Assembly: GCF_002005165.1 (NCBI RefSeq) | Contig: NZ_CP019699.1 | Span: 3,162,001-3,226,000, forward strand | From: Novibacillus thermophilus | GTDB taxonomy: Bacteria > Bacillota > Bacilli > Thermoactinomycetales > Novibacillaceae | Reading direction: 5' to 3' | Length of the DNA stretch: 64,000 nt | In this document: in pieces, positions 1 to 9,367 of the stretch | Layout of the letters: each line of letters starts with the position of its first letter | Position numbering within the stretch: the first letter of the stretch is position 1 | Translations under genes and position numbers: made by a program | Notes under the pieces: model-generated | Told to the model about the DNA's origin: nothing | The model's database searches: none | Seen by the model: the letters and a program-made list of their open reading frames with translations, nothing else

Positions 1-769
1 GGGTTTGACAGCGTTGCCAGGTGACCCCTTGGAAATGGTGACGAATGGCACGGACTAAACCGCCATGGTCATCAGAGGTGATCAAATCGACACCACCAAG
101 ACCACGTTGTTTTAACCAACTGAAAAATTCGCTCCAGCTGGCTTCCGATTCCGTGTCACCGGTCATGATCCCCAAGACTTCCCGGTAACCGTCTGTGTTG
201 ACACCGATTCCTATCATCACTCCTCTGGACCGTACCCGGCCATCCTCACGGACTTTGAGGGACAAGGCATCCACCAGCACAAACGGGAACCGGCGGTCTG
301 AAAGCGGACGATAATTCCAAGCCTCCACAATAGGATCAAGCCTTTTGCACAGGTCTGAAACGGTGGACTTGGAAAAATGAGTGCCGCAAAGCTCTTCGGT
401 AATCTGAGTCACTTTACGTGTGGAAACCCCATTCACGACCATTTCCATCAAAGCCAACACCAAAGCTTGCTCGCTCCGTTGGTAACGGGCAAACAGTTCA
501 GTGGAGAACTGACCGTTTCGAATCCGTGGAACACGTAACGTAATGGTCCCCACCCGAGTGGTTAATTGATGAGGATAGGATCCATTGCGATAGCCTTGAC
601 GGGAATCCGTGCGTTCATAGCGTTCAGCTGCCAGCTGTTCGGTCACCTGCGCTTGGAGAATTTGGTTTAATACCGATTCCAGTAATTTCGCTACACCAGC
701 GTCTTTTGAATGTCCTAAAAAAAGTTGCTGCAAAAGTTCTTGATCTACGGTAATCTGGTATTGAGCCAT
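1..769 (-). CDS. IS256-family transposase, C-terminus outside the window
   Basis: The reading frame starts at the ATG at 767-769 (MAQYQITVDQ) and is open to the window edge, giving about 256 of the 408 residues seen in the two complete copies. Relative to those copies it carries a Tyr-to-Ser change in the segment A-L-Y-L-K-V-R, caused by one base near 265. It belongs to the IS256/MULE DDE transposase family, which excises and joins the element as a double-strand circle intermediate. The first catalytic Asp region (FVLVDAL) is present; the catalytic Glu lies outside the window. Confidence 0.93.
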   Translation of the reverse strand, partial: MAQYQITVDQELLQQLFLGHSKDAGVAKLLESVLNQILQAQVTEQLAAERYERTDSRQGYRNGSYPHQLTTRVGTITLRVPRIRNGQFSTELFARYQRSEQALVLALMEMVVNGVSTRKVTQITEELCGTHFSKSTVSDLCKRLDPIVEAWNYRPLSDRRFPFVLVDALSLKVREDGRVRSRGVMIGIGVNTDGYREVLGIMTGDTESEASWSEFFSWLKQRGLGGVDLITSDDHGGLVRAIRHHFQGVTWQRCQT

Positions 770-885
770 TTCAAAATTCTCCTCTCCAGAATGGTATTTC
801 CGACAACTCCATTCTAACCGAGGATTTTGAAATTGGCTCCTTTATTTTTAAGGAATCCATTTTACACAATTATAAGGACTTAACT
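1..885 (-). mobile_element. IS256-family element, copy 1 (cut by the window edge)
   Basis: This is the right-hand part of an IS256-family element that runs off the left edge. It aligns base for base, with no indels, to the complete copies at 35710-37101 and 53938-55329; position 1 corresponds to 36217. The right terminal repeat reads, inward on the minus strand, AGTTAAGTCC then ATAATTGTGTAAAA, which pairs imperfectly with the left terminal repeat of the complete copies (GATCAAGTCC, AATTGTGT). The 12 bases directly after the element (886-897) are identical to the 12 bases directly before copy 2, a sign of recombination between the copies. Confidence 0.93.
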
Positions 886-897
886 TCTCTTTCTTTA
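886..897. repeat. 12-bp flank shared with the left side of IS256 copy 2
   Basis: TCTCTTTCTTTA lies flush against the right end of IS256 copy 1 and again flush against the left end of copy 2 (35698-35709). Neither copy 2 nor copy 3 has matching flanks on its own two sides. Confidence 0.7.
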
Positions 898-1511
898 CGA
901 ACGCATGTATAAAAATATTTTCAGGAGCGTGTTATAACAATGTCCAGAAATAGGAATTGCCTAAAAAAACTTTTTTTCTTTGCTAGAGTAATTTTGACAA
1001 GAAAATCAAGAAAGGTGAAGTCCTTGTTACAGGATACCAATAATGTGCCAATACACCCAATATACTCGGGGTCTCAAGGCAAAATTGAAAAAGCAAAGTA
1101 TAGCCCTTCTCTTCCCGCATAAGGTGACCTAACACACACGATGCTAGCCCGTTCTGCACAGCCTAACGGCCATTTCAATCATCTCCTTTGGATTTTTAAA
1201 ATAAAAAAACGCACTCACCCTTTCTGGCAAAATGCGTTTTAAATCACCCTTGATTCGTTTCACTTCCGCGCCACGTGCAGATGAAACGAACCTCGTCTTT
1301 TCGTCAACTCCTAATCCAAGAGATGCGCCAGGGGAGATAGCGCCCCCCTATCTTTTGCTGACCATCTTTTTGAGCTTATTCTTGTCCCGATACAAAAAGA
1401 TTTTGTGGAGATTTCAGTAGACCTTTGCGTTAGTGTTGATTGATCTTTAGCGAAGATTTGCGTGATCTTTCTTTAATTGAGCATTTCCCCTTGTAAGGTC
1501 ATTAAGCAGTT
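898..1511. other. Intergenic remnant DNA, no recognisable complete gene
   Basis: No gene here can be supported. On the minus strand one frame is open for about 65 codons between an in-frame TAG near 1346 and a stop near 1144; it contains a stretch reading roughly ERVSAFFYFKNPKEM, which I do not recognise. A ribosome-binding-like AAAGGAG lies within it near 1180. A terminator-like hairpin overlaps the same stretch. It may be the 3' end of a lost gene that followed vsr. Confidence 0.4.
1203..1240 (-). terminator. Candidate rho-independent terminator (minus strand)
   Basis: AAAACGCA (1206-1213) pairs with TGCGTTTT (1233-1240) across a 19-base loop, and on the minus strand the stem is followed by a run of seven T. 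It would end transcription from the vsr side. The stem is only 8 bp, so this is tentative. Confidence 0.4.
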
Positions 1512-1686
1512 TCAACTTCTCACTTTCTTCTCTTTAGCTTTATTAATAAAATCCCCTATTTTGGAAACAGCGCCTTCAAAGTCTTCTTTGATTTCATGTT
1601 CCCAAATTCGTAATATATTCCATTCATTTCTAACATACTCAACTTTCGCACACAGAAATATTTAAGCATTGCTTGATATAATTAGG

Positions 1687-3397
1687 CCTGAATTATTCAT
1701 AACCGCGTCTCAAATGTTTTAAAAACCAGTTTCAAGCCTGATTTTTGTAAGTTTTTGGTTTCCCTAGATGTTTTCTCAAATATATTACCTAATCTACTGG
1801 AAAAACAGCAGGAAGTCATACGCTAGCTTTCAAAATCGGCTGTAAAAGGGCACACTGATCCTGTGGTTAATGTGAATGCTATGAGATTGACTTTTCTAAT
1901 ATCATCTCATTCAACCAAGCCGTGGGAGGTGATGGATGGTTCGTAAAGTCTGCCAATAAGCCTTTTGATACAGACAACTGCTGCACAGTTTAAATGTCAG
2001 ATATCTGCCTGAACGAACCAGCTTTCCCGCGATCTTAAGCAACTTCAAACGGATGTTGTCGATACGATTTTTGTTCATCGTTCTGGGTAGACACAGTCGA
2101 CGAAACCAGTTGTTGAAGTTATAGGCGAGCACCATGAGTTGCAGCTTTGTGGCGTTGCTGTAAAACGATGGACTGCTCATCTGATCGAAAGCAAAGCCGT
2201 TCTTGGCTTCTTTGATAAAGTTTTCCATCGTGCCACGGTTCGCATAAAGCTTGACGATGTTTTTGGGTGAGAGCCCCATGTTGGTCACGATGAAGGTGTA
2301 GGTGAAGAAAAGCTCACCTTCCGGTTTCTCCATCTTGACCACCACACGACGCGGCTTATCCCAAGCACGTGCCTGGTAGTCAAATGATGCGTAAAACACC
2401 TTAGCTTCTGTCGTGTTCAGATCAAACTGTTTCCAGAGTTCATCTTCAAATGGCTGTGCTTTTTGTTTCAACACGTTGTTTGCTTTTAAACGGATCACAT
2501 AGTGGACATCATGTGTTTCCGCCAATTGATAGAGAGCCGGGATGGCAAAACCGCTGTCCCCGCGTATGCATAGCGTTGCCCATGGACTTTGCTTCCGATA
2601 TCGCTTGATTTCAGGGCCGACAAAGCGGACGACTTGCCGGGATGTGTACACATGACCAGCGCGCAGTTCTGCTTTGAGACAATCTCCAGTCAGTCCATCA
2701 AACATCATCAGGGGATGGTAACCCTGGGCTTGATAATGCGTGTTAAAGGCGGATCCATGCTGTTCACCATAGGTGGCCAAGTTGGTCGAGTCCAGATCCA
2801 TCATGATGTTTTCCTTGGGTTGGATGATATCGACTCGTTTTTGCATCAGTGAATGGACCGATTGCAACTGCTTCATCGTTTCCTTATCCAATTTCTGATT
2901 TAGCCGGGAAATGGTCGGTTGAGAAGCCAGGACTTCTTTACCCAAAATGGTGGTCAACACAGGTTCATGACGTAATTCATCGGCATGATCATCCGCATGA
3001 TACCCGGCAATGTGCTGATAGATCTTTTGGATGATGACGTCATCGTTAAAATGGATGTGATGACTGTTTGGATCATTCACATTGAGGTGATCCGTGATCG
3101 CTTGACTGAGCCCGATTTTTTCATCAAATTCTTTATACAGTAACCAACCGGCATCTGAGGTCAGGTTTCCACCTTCAAAATTGACTTTCACACTTTTGTT
3201 GAAATGCATGGTCTGCTCGTTTACACTATGCATAAGGGAGCCTCCTTGGTTTGTATTGGTTTTGGTCACTTTTACAATACCAAAGGTTGGGCTCCATTTC
3301 TATTTTTCACCCATTGGGTGAAAAGGTGGAATGCTTTTAAAGGCCTGGTATGACGCGCTTTTTGATATTTTAAGTTCAGCTATATGAATAATTCAGG
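1687..3397 (-). mobile_element. IS1380-family element, copy 1, nested inside the IS4-like element
   Basis: The 1,711-bp element has terminal repeats CCTGAATTATTCATA at both ends. It is flanked by a 5-bp duplication TTAGG (1682-1686 and 3398-3402), so this copy is an undisturbed insertion. It landed in the last codons of the IS4-like transposase gene. Two nearly identical copies lie at 20407-22117 and 32004-33713. Confidence 0.92.
1911..3233 (-). CDS. IS1380-family transposase, copy 1
   Basis: A 440-residue DDE transposase. I chose the ATG at 3231-3233 (MHSVNEQTMH) because GGAGG sits 6 bases upstream; an in-frame ATG 36 bases earlier has no comparable site. Catalytic motifs visible are the first Asp in MMDLDSTN, the second in IRGDSGF and the Glu in MENFIKEAKNGF. 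It differs from copies 2 and 3 by a few substitutions (for example NDPNSHH against NDPNRHH and NLATYG against NLAAYG). The leader carries a short palindrome, TTTTCACCCA/TGGGTGAAAA, near 3303-3325. The gene appears intact. Confidence 0.93.
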   Translation of the reverse strand: MHSVNEQTMHFNKSVKVNFEGGNLTSDAGWLLYKEFDEKIGLSQAITDHLNVNDPNSHHIHFNDDVIIQKIYQHIAGYHADDHADELRHEPVLTTILGKEVLASQPTISRLNQKLDKETMKQLQSVHSLMQKRVDIIQPKENIMMDLDSTNLATYGEQHGSAFNTHYQAQGYHPLMMFDGLTGDCLKAELRAGHVYTSRQVVRFVGPEIKRYRKQSPWATLCIRGDSGFAIPALYQLAETHDVHYVIRLKANNVLKQKAQPFEDELWKQFDLNTTEAKVFYASFDYQARAWDKPRRVVVKMEKPEGELFFTYTFIVTNMGLSPKNIVKLYANRGTMENFIKEAKNGFAFDQMSSPSFYSNATKLQLMVLAYNFNNWFRRLCLPRTMNKNRIDNIRLKLLKIAGKLVRSGRYLTFKLCSSCLYQKAYWQTLRTIHHLPRLG

Positions 3398-4716
3398 TTA
3401 GGTATAGTGGCCAACCATTTATTCATTTGATTTTTAAAGATGTCCATGTTCAAAGAAACCTCGGCTTCCGCCAAAGTTTGGAAAAGGTCAATAAGTGATT
3501 GAAGGGCAGTAATAAAATCTATGTCTTTTACATCTTCGCAAAGGATGTAAAAAAGGTTGCCAATCGTCTTAGGATCCTCCTCTTTTCGCATTTGCCAAGC
3601 AATGAGAATATATCGTGTAAAAACAATGGTTGTATGGCTAATTAACATGTCGTAGGAACGTCCCTGGAATTCTTTCTCTAAATTTAAAAGGGATTTATTG
3701 CATTTGAAGAAGACTTCAATGTCCCAACGCATGCCGTAAATACGAATGATCTCTTCATTTTCTAATGTTGTATCTGTGCTGAGAATGGCAAGCCATTCGC
3801 TCCGTTTATTACGGTTTCGTACAAATAGAATTTTTACTGGAATTCCATTGTCTAAAGTAGCATAAACGGATCCGAGAATGTCTTTTTTACCCATGTGAGG
3901 TTTTGCCAATTTGTAAAGTTGATTCAGTGTGAAACGTTCACCATTGTAAACGTATCGCTGCTTTAATTGCTTCACCATGCCAATGACAAATAACCCTTTG
4001 TTCGTAATCTTCTCAATTAAAGGCGCTTGTGTAAACCAGGAATCCATGAGAACATAGTCAGCTACAATCCCTTTTTCAAGCGCATGATCAAGTAAAGCTG
4101 AAGCCACGTCTGGTTTTGATTTCAGAGCTTCCTGGCGACGCTTATAGCCAGATGTTCGTTTATCAATATTGGTATTGATTTCTTGCAGGCGATTTTCCTT
4201 TTTCGGTGAACTTAGAAGAGCAAAATCAACGGGAATAAAAGTAAAACTATCGGTCCAGCCAAGGGTAAGCATTTGAAACCCTTTCAAGTACTGATGGGTA
4301 GAGTGATCAAAAACCTTAGCCAACAGTTCAACCGACTTACTACGGTTTCTTGAAAAGACAGAATCATCAATCACAAAAGCTGTGACACGATCTTTTGAAG
4401 TTAATGGTTGAAGCAGACGGATCATTTCACTGCTTAATGAAAGCAGAAACTTTCTCCAATGATAGGTTGGTGTATTTAAAAAGCGATAGACTGTATCCTT
4501 TCCGGGCAGATCCTGAGATCGTTTACTCATAAAAGCACGAAACCAGTTCTTATATTGGAAGACTAAAAGAAAAATCAGTTTGAAAACAGTAAGACAAGAA
4601 TACCCGGAAAGTTTCGTAATATTCGCTTTTCTTAAATGATATCCAATATTTAATTCGGAAAATCCTTGTTTAATTTCTTTTGGTAATTGCGCAAAGTAGT
4701 CTTTATTCGTTATCAT
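3376..4716 (-). pseudogene. IS4-like transposase, C-terminus replaced by IS1380 insertion
   Basis: A 446-residue frame with DDE motifs: Asp in FVIDDSVFSRNRS, Asp in VLMDSWFT and the Glu of RWDIEVFFK. Its last six residues (LNYSYS) are encoded by the end of the inserted IS1380. Reading across the insertion site without the IS1380 gives the original tail IPNYIKQCLNISVCES, matching the tail of copy 2 (LPNYIKAYLPKLSCES). The active-site segment reads FFKCNKSLLN where copy 2 has FFKTVKSLLK. The protein is full length apart from the exchanged tail, so activity cannot be excluded, but the element is physically interrupted. Confidence 0.85.
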
Positions 4717-5167
4717 AGTGGTGACACCTTTCTTTTGGATTTGGTTTCGTCACCAATATTTTACCAAAAGAATAGGTGTCTTTCTTTATGTTTTAAAAAA
4801 TGTCAAATGATAATTTTGTACTTCCCAAAACCATTTACATCAAGCATTTAAACAAGATTTTGGACTGCGAAAGCTGAGTAACATAATAATTCGAAACTTT
4901 TTCATCCCTCTGTTTGTTTTTTTTAATTTTGTTTACCCAATAGTCAGAGTTTGTCTTCGGAATTCTTCCATGGATGGGACAGCCATGCCAAAAGCGTGAA
5001 TCTATAAAAATGACAAGTTTATATTTTTTATTGCTATATCAGGAGTTCCCAAAAGCTTTTTTACATTTCTTCTGCAACCTAAAACCTTGTTTCCATAATC
5101 CTTTGGTTACTTTGTTTTCTAGGTTTGAGACTGAACGAATCGATTGCATATTTTTCTTTCTTTGTTC

Positions 5168-5557
5168 TTATTTTGCAGCCTGTTGTGTTAAAACGCCCGG
5201 GAGAAGTGTCCATCCAGGGAAGACCATCGGAATTTCATAGCTTCCAGTTGCTACATAGACAATTTCTGCTTCTATTTCTAGGAGTTGTTTTTTTTGTTCT
5301 GCTATAATTTTCCGTGATTTTGTGATGGATTGGACAAGTGTTTCTGTCATGCAATTACTAAAGTCAATGTTAAGTTCTTCCAGTGGATCTTGATCTTTTA
5401 AATACCATTGTTCAAAACGGTATAATCCTCCTAAAAACGCAGACATTTCAAGCAATAAGTAATCTCGCCCCCCTTCTTCTAATTGCTCCGCTAAAAGGCA
5501 CCCCTTATGGCCTCCACCTATAATGACGTTTTCAACATACTTTCGCAAACAAATCAC
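5168..5557 (-). pseudogene. FAD/NAD(P)-dependent oxidoreductase, truncated fragment
   Basis: A 129-residue frame with an N-terminal dinucleotide-binding motif (NVIIGGGHKGCLLAEQL) and a second family block, VATGSYEIPMVFPGW followed by GVLTQQAA. This combination is typical of the alpha subunit of HcnB/sarcosine- or proline-oxidase-like flavoenzymes of about 450 residues. The spacing between blocks looks shortened and everything after the GVLTQQAA block is missing, so it is a degraded piece. It lies directly upstream of vsr on the same strand. The substrate cannot be inferred. Confidence 0.7.
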
Positions 5558-5750
5558 CTACTCCTGAGTTATAATATCCATATCTGATTCTACCAGCGTG
5601 AGGCAGGCTTTTACCTTGACCCCGTTATTTTTCACCATTTGGGTTCTTACTCATTGATGACACATGCAACCCGAAACACCCGACGACGTCTCGAATAGAA
5701 GGGCTAGACTTTCATTACGGCCTAGTGAACATAAGCAGGTCTGGTCTCAC

Positions 5751-6551
5751 TCCGTTGTGACGTCACATTTGATCAGTCACGGTATTTCGTTGCCGTTAGA
5801 TTTTCGTGTCTACCGTCGGCAAGCCGACTGCTAGAACCACGATGTGCCGTTTTATAGTAAAGTCGATTTGGCAAAGGAGTTGATTCAAACATGTGACCCC
5901 ATCGATGATCGCATGTATGTGTTGGGAGACAGTTGGTATACAAACGATAAGGTCATCTCCGCTTGTGACCGCCGCGGCTTCTTTTACATCGGTGGCCTGA
6001 AAATGAATGCCATTGTCTATCCTTGGGAACACCGGTCCTCTGTCAAAATGCTTGCTCATTCCCTGCGTCCCGAAGACCTCCACTCCGTAACCGTGGCGGG
6101 AAAGCGGTACGATGTGTTTGTATATGAAGGGAAAGTGAGCAAGATCAATAACGCACAGGTCATTCTTTCTTGGGAGAATGGTTATCACCCGAATGAACTC
6201 CCGTTTGTTCTCGTCTGTACAGACGTTAGTTTGGACCCTGTGACCGTCCTGACTTATTACGGAAAACGGTGGGAGATTGAAACCGGGTACCGGTATTTAA
6301 AAGAAAACCAAGGATTTGATCAGTACCAAATGCGTTCCTTAAAGGCAATTCGTCGCTTCTGGGTTCTACAGTTTTTGGCGTACACTTACCTTGAAATCCA
6401 ACGTGACCAACACCAATTTTCGACACTTGGAGAAGTCCTTCATCAGGAACGGCAAGCCTATTTGGGCCGGTTAATGATGTACGCTTATGAACAGGGATTA
6501 AAGCGTGTACCGGCCAAACAGATGTTACACGAGTTTGGTTTGACCGCTTAA
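5751..6551 (+). pseudogene. IS701/IS4-type transposase, 5'-truncated with internal stop
   Basis: The intact stretch 5844-6551 encodes the C-terminal half of a DDE transposase: second catalytic Asp in VLGDSWYTND, Glu in YGKRWEIETGYRYLKENQ. The same frame continues upstream (HGISLPLDFRVYRRQ, about 5778-5820) but is interrupted by a TAG just after RRQADC. The N-terminal half and both element ends were not found. It is a relic and cannot transpose. Confidence 0.8.
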
Positions 6552-6718
6552 ATTATAGTTGAAACCTTGATTACCCACAATCAGTATGTCTTTTTTAGTC
6601 CTGATCATATGAAAATGCAGAACTCAAGCTATATAAGTAAATATTGAACCCACCACGAACATAACCAGTAAGTAGAAACCATTCCACTTCACCATTGCTT
6701 TCGACTTGACCTACATTT

Positions 6719-6796
6719 CTAGTTTCCTGTCCAAATAAAAGAGCCGATAAATCCGATTAAAAAAACTACGATGATCCATTCAACTCCCATTCCCAT
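6719..6796 (-). CDS. Possible 25-residue single-span membrane peptide
   Basis: A short frame begins MGMGVEWIIVVFLIGFIG and ends ...WTGN, forming one hydrophobic helix. AGGGG lies upstream, 2 bases from the first ATG (6794-6796) and 8 bases from the second (6788-6790), so the second start is more likely. It sits about 86 bases after the enolase-superfamily gene of the symporter operon. Tiny accessory subunits accompany some bacterial transporters, but nothing here proves such a role. It could also be chance. Confidence 0.35.
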   Translation of the reverse strand: MGMGVEWIIVVFLIGFIGSFIWTGN

Positions 6797-6882
6797 ATCC
6801 CCTGTAAAGAGTAATAGGACATCTTCGTGAACAGATGCCCTATACCGTAAGAATTTAAAAAAGACACACGATACTTCTAAGT

Positions 6883-8013
6883 TCAGCCGATAATCGTAAA
6901 CTCCCCTTGTTTTTGATATAACTCCGCATAGTGATTCAATTTATCACGGTCAAGCGTTACCCCTAACCCTGGTTTTTCTATTAGATCCATCTTATCCACA
7001 TCCGGTTTCATCACTTCTTTCACAATATCATCTGACAGCAACTGCGCATACGTCTGATTGCCTTCAGTTAAATTCGGGATTGTTGCTATCACGTGAATCC
7101 CTGCCGCTAGTGAAATACCTAACTCGGGTTGACTGTGGCGACAGAAAGGCACGCCCGCCATTTGGCACGCTGCTGCTACTTTTTTTAATGCGAGCAGACC
7201 GCCGACGCGATGTGCATCCGTGATGAGTACATCACAAGCGCCATGAGATAAAATATTCATACAATCTTCAGGAAGCCAGGCAGCCTGATCTGCTGCTATA
7301 GGTACGCCTGTGCGCTCGCGCAATCGAACAAGGCTATCGACCTGAAGACGGGAAGTAGGCTGCTCCACGAGTTCCACGTTGTAGGCTTTAAACTTCTCTA
7401 TCAGCACCATCGCCAATCCTTCATCCCATGCTTCATTGGGATCCAACCGTATACGAACATCTTCTCCGACAGCAGACCTTATCGCTGACACCATTTCAAG
7501 ATCTTCGTTTGAATCAAAACCAACCTTTAAATAAAGAATTCTGGCTCCTTTTCCGACGGCGTTCTTGGCCTCTTCTACCATATGATCAATATTTTTTCGT
7601 TGGATCCAAGTAAAAAAGGAAATTTGATCACGTACCTTTCCTCCCAACAGTCGATAAATCGGTTGGACGGTTTTTTTACCTATAATATCCCAGAGAGCCA
7701 TTTCCACTCCAGCCAAGGCTGAATTTCCGAGATTTCGAAAATAAGCCCAACGCGCCTTTTTATAAAAATCGGCAGTAATATTTTCGATTGAAAAAACGTC
7801 TTGACCTATTAAATGTGGGCGGAATAACTGTATAGCTTCTAAAATAGCACCCGCAGAAGGATTTCCCATACATTCCCCAATACCACTAATACCTTCATCT
7901 GTTTTAATTTCAATAATGACGTTACTGAGCCCTTCTCGATAACCAAACGAAAAAATTTCGCGTTCTTTGAATGGAACAGAAACGGCAGTTGCTTGAAGGT
8001 CAGTAATTCGCAT
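6883..8013 (-). CDS. Mandelate racemase/muconate lactonizing enzyme (enolase superfamily)
   Basis: 376 residues, normal length for the superfamily. An N-terminal capping domain (about 1-115) is followed by a TIM barrel. Metal ligands are visible as Asp in IRLDPNEAWD, Glu in VELVEQP and Asp in IAADQ. The Asp of ITDAHRVGG and the His of FCRHSQPELGI look like the Asp-His dyad of the mandelate racemase subgroup, with Glu in NLTEGNQ. The usual Lys-x-Lys at barrel strand 2 reads Y-L-K, so the first Lys is missing. Such enzymes abstract a proton alpha to a carboxylate (racemisation or dehydration); the substrate is unknown. It is the fourth gene of a minus-strand operon with a symporter, a GntR regulator and a PLP enzyme, suggesting catabolism of an imported acid. 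Confidence 0.85.
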   Translation of the reverse strand: MRITDLQATAVSVPFKEREIFSFGYREGLSNVIIEIKTDEGISGIGECMGNPSAGAILEAIQLFRPHLIGQDVFSIENITADFYKKARWAYFRNLGNSALAGVEMALWDIIGKKTVQPIYRLLGGKVRDQISFFTWIQRKNIDHMVEEAKNAVGKGARILYLKVGFDSNEDLEMVSAIRSAVGEDVRIRLDPNEAWDEGLAMVLIEKFKAYNVELVEQPTSRLQVDSLVRLRERTGVPIAADQAAWLPEDCMNILSHGACDVLITDAHRVGGLLALKKVAAACQMAGVPFCRHSQPELGISLAAGIHVIATIPNLTEGNQTYAQLLSDDIVKEVMKPDVDKMDLIEKPGLGVTLDRDKLNHYAELYQKQGEFTIIG

Positions 8014-8053
8014 GATTTCTTCTCCTCCTACTTTTTAGCGATTTTAAAATTAA

Positions 8054-9313
8054 TCACATTGCTTCTTCTTGAGTGTATCGTTGAACACCAGACACATTTT
8101 TTTTCTCACTCTTATCAACAATGGCGGCACCAACCAAATCTCCTGTCACGTTACAAGCCGTTGCAATCATTCCTAGTACTACATCCACCCCAGCAACAAG
8201 CGCGACCACCTCAATCGGCAACCCTGCCTGCGTAAGCACGATTGATAGTGCAATCAATCCTGCTCCGGGCACACCTGCTGTCCCTATTGATGCTAGTGTC
8301 CCTGTCAAGACGATCCCGAAAAGAGCCGAAAAACTTAAATCAAGCCCAATAATATTCGCAGCAAATATAGCAGAAACCCCTAAGCGAATGGCTGCCCCAT
8401 CCATGTTAACGGTTGCCCCAACTGGTAAAGTAAAACTCGAAACATCGTCGCCAATCCCTGCCTTCTTGGCAGATTTTATCGTAATAGGAAGCGTCCCCAG
8501 GCTACTTGACGTCATAAAAGCTGTCGAGATCGCCTCGCTCACATTTTTAAAAAACGGTATGATCGGGACTTTGAACACACGTAGTAGCAACATGTAAACA
8601 ACAATAAATTGAACAGCAACAGCCACATAAACGACACCGGTCAATTTTGCTAGTGAAGCTAGTGCATCCAAACCTTGTCCACCGATTGCGGAAGCACCAA
8701 TAGCAAACACACCTATTGGAGCGTACTGAAGAACTCCGTTAAGTATACGGAAGACAACTTCACTTCCAGCGTCTGTAATTTTTAACAGTGTGTTACCCCA
8801 ATCATTCAATTTTGTTTCGCTTGCATGACGGAGGGAAGAAATCGTTACTCCAATAATAATCGCCACAAATATAATCCCCAATATATCTGCATTAACCATT
8901 GCCTCAAAAATGTTGGTTGGGACAATTTCCAATAAAACTTGAATAAATGTCGGGGCTTCCGGCACTTCAACATTCTCCTGTGGCAGTGCCAGTCCCAACC
9001 CGGGGTTGACTAACATCGCCAACAAGAGCCCGATGACGATGGCAACAGCAGTCGTTAAAATGTAGTAGACAAAAATCTTTCCCCCTATTTTCCCAAGCTT
9101 CTTCGAGTTGGTGTTATTAACTGCAGCAATAAGAGTAAACAAAATTAGGGGTACAATAATCATATTGAGCAGACGAAGTAAAAGATCACCTAAAGGGGAT
9201 AACACCTGAGCAGATGGCCCGAAGATCAATCCTACGAGTACGCCTAATACGAAGCCCACTGTTATTTTCAGCATAAAGGACTTGTCACGATAGAATTCCC
9301 ACAATTTATACAT
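8054..9313 (-). CDS. Dicarboxylate/amino acid:cation symporter (DAACS family)
   Basis: 419 residues with multiple membrane segments, the length of GltP/GltT/DctA proteins. Family hallmarks are the serine-rich loop SSSLGTLPITIKSAKK, the substrate/cation motif NMDGAAI and the conserved GVPGAG loop. It imports acidic amino acids or C4-dicarboxylates with H+ or Na+ across the cytoplasmic membrane. It lies 40 bases upstream of the enolase-superfamily gene and 54 bases after the GntR gene, so it is very likely co-transcribed. Which substrate it carries is not visible. Confidence 0.9.
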   Translation of the reverse strand: MYKLWEFYRDKSFMLKITVGFVLGVLVGLIFGPSAQVLSPLGDLLLRLLNMIIVPLILFTLIAAVNNTNSKKLGKIGGKIFVYYILTTAVAIVIGLLLAMLVNPGLGLALPQENVEVPEAPTFIQVLLEIVPTNIFEAMVNADILGIIFVAIIIGVTISSLRHASETKLNDWGNTLLKITDAGSEVVFRILNGVLQYAPIGVFAIGASAIGGQGLDALASLAKLTGVVYVAVAVQFIVVYMLLLRVFKVPIIPFFKNVSEAISTAFMTSSSLGTLPITIKSAKKAGIGDDVSSFTLPVGATVNMDGAAIRLGVSAIFAANIIGLDLSFSALFGIVLTGTLASIGTAGVPGAGLIALSIVLTQAGLPIEVVALVAGVDVVLGMIATACNVTGDLVGAAIVDKSEKKNVSGVQRYTQEEAM

Positions 9314-9367
9314 AAGTAACCTCTCCTCCTATAAAAATTCCTCCACTTAAAATAGGTTGTACAAAGT

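Larger units (their letters stand above)
1637..4879 (-). mobile_element. IS4-like element, copy 1, containing a nested IS1380
   Basis: Terminal repeats ACTCAACTTTCGCA (left) and, reversed, ACTCAGCTTTCGCA (right) bound the element. Flanking AACAT at 1632-1636 and 4880-4884 is a 5-bp target duplication. Without the nested IS1380 and its duplication the element is about 1,527 bp, close to the 1,535 bp of copy 2 at 18785-20319. The pair of transposases is of the DDE/IS4 superfamily; the subgroup was not determined. Confidence 0.85.
1512..5149 (-). pseudogene. vsr: Very-short-patch repair endonuclease, split by nested insertion sequences
   Basis: The minus-strand gene starts at ATG 5147-5149 and stops at 1512-1514. 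Its two parts are 4880-5149 and 1512-1636. Removing the IS4-like element (1637-4879) and one copy of its 5-bp target duplication AACAT restores an uninterrupted frame across the junction (DEKVSNYYVRNEWNILRIW). Family signatures of the Vsr T:G mismatch endonuclease are visible: FWHGCPIHGRIPKTN with the catalytic His region, and the C-terminal LRIWEHEI. Two further single-base shifts lie in the N-terminal half: an extra base near 5075 (LQ/RNVKK) and one missing A near 5030 (AIKK/YKLV). Vsr normally sits next to a DNA cytosine methyltransferase; none is visible here. Non-functional as assembled. Confidence 0.85.

Noticed and set aside
940-1665. Three small plus-strand frames (60-62 codons)
   Set aside because: No ribosome binding sites or recognisable families; the last one is antisense to the vsr 3' part.
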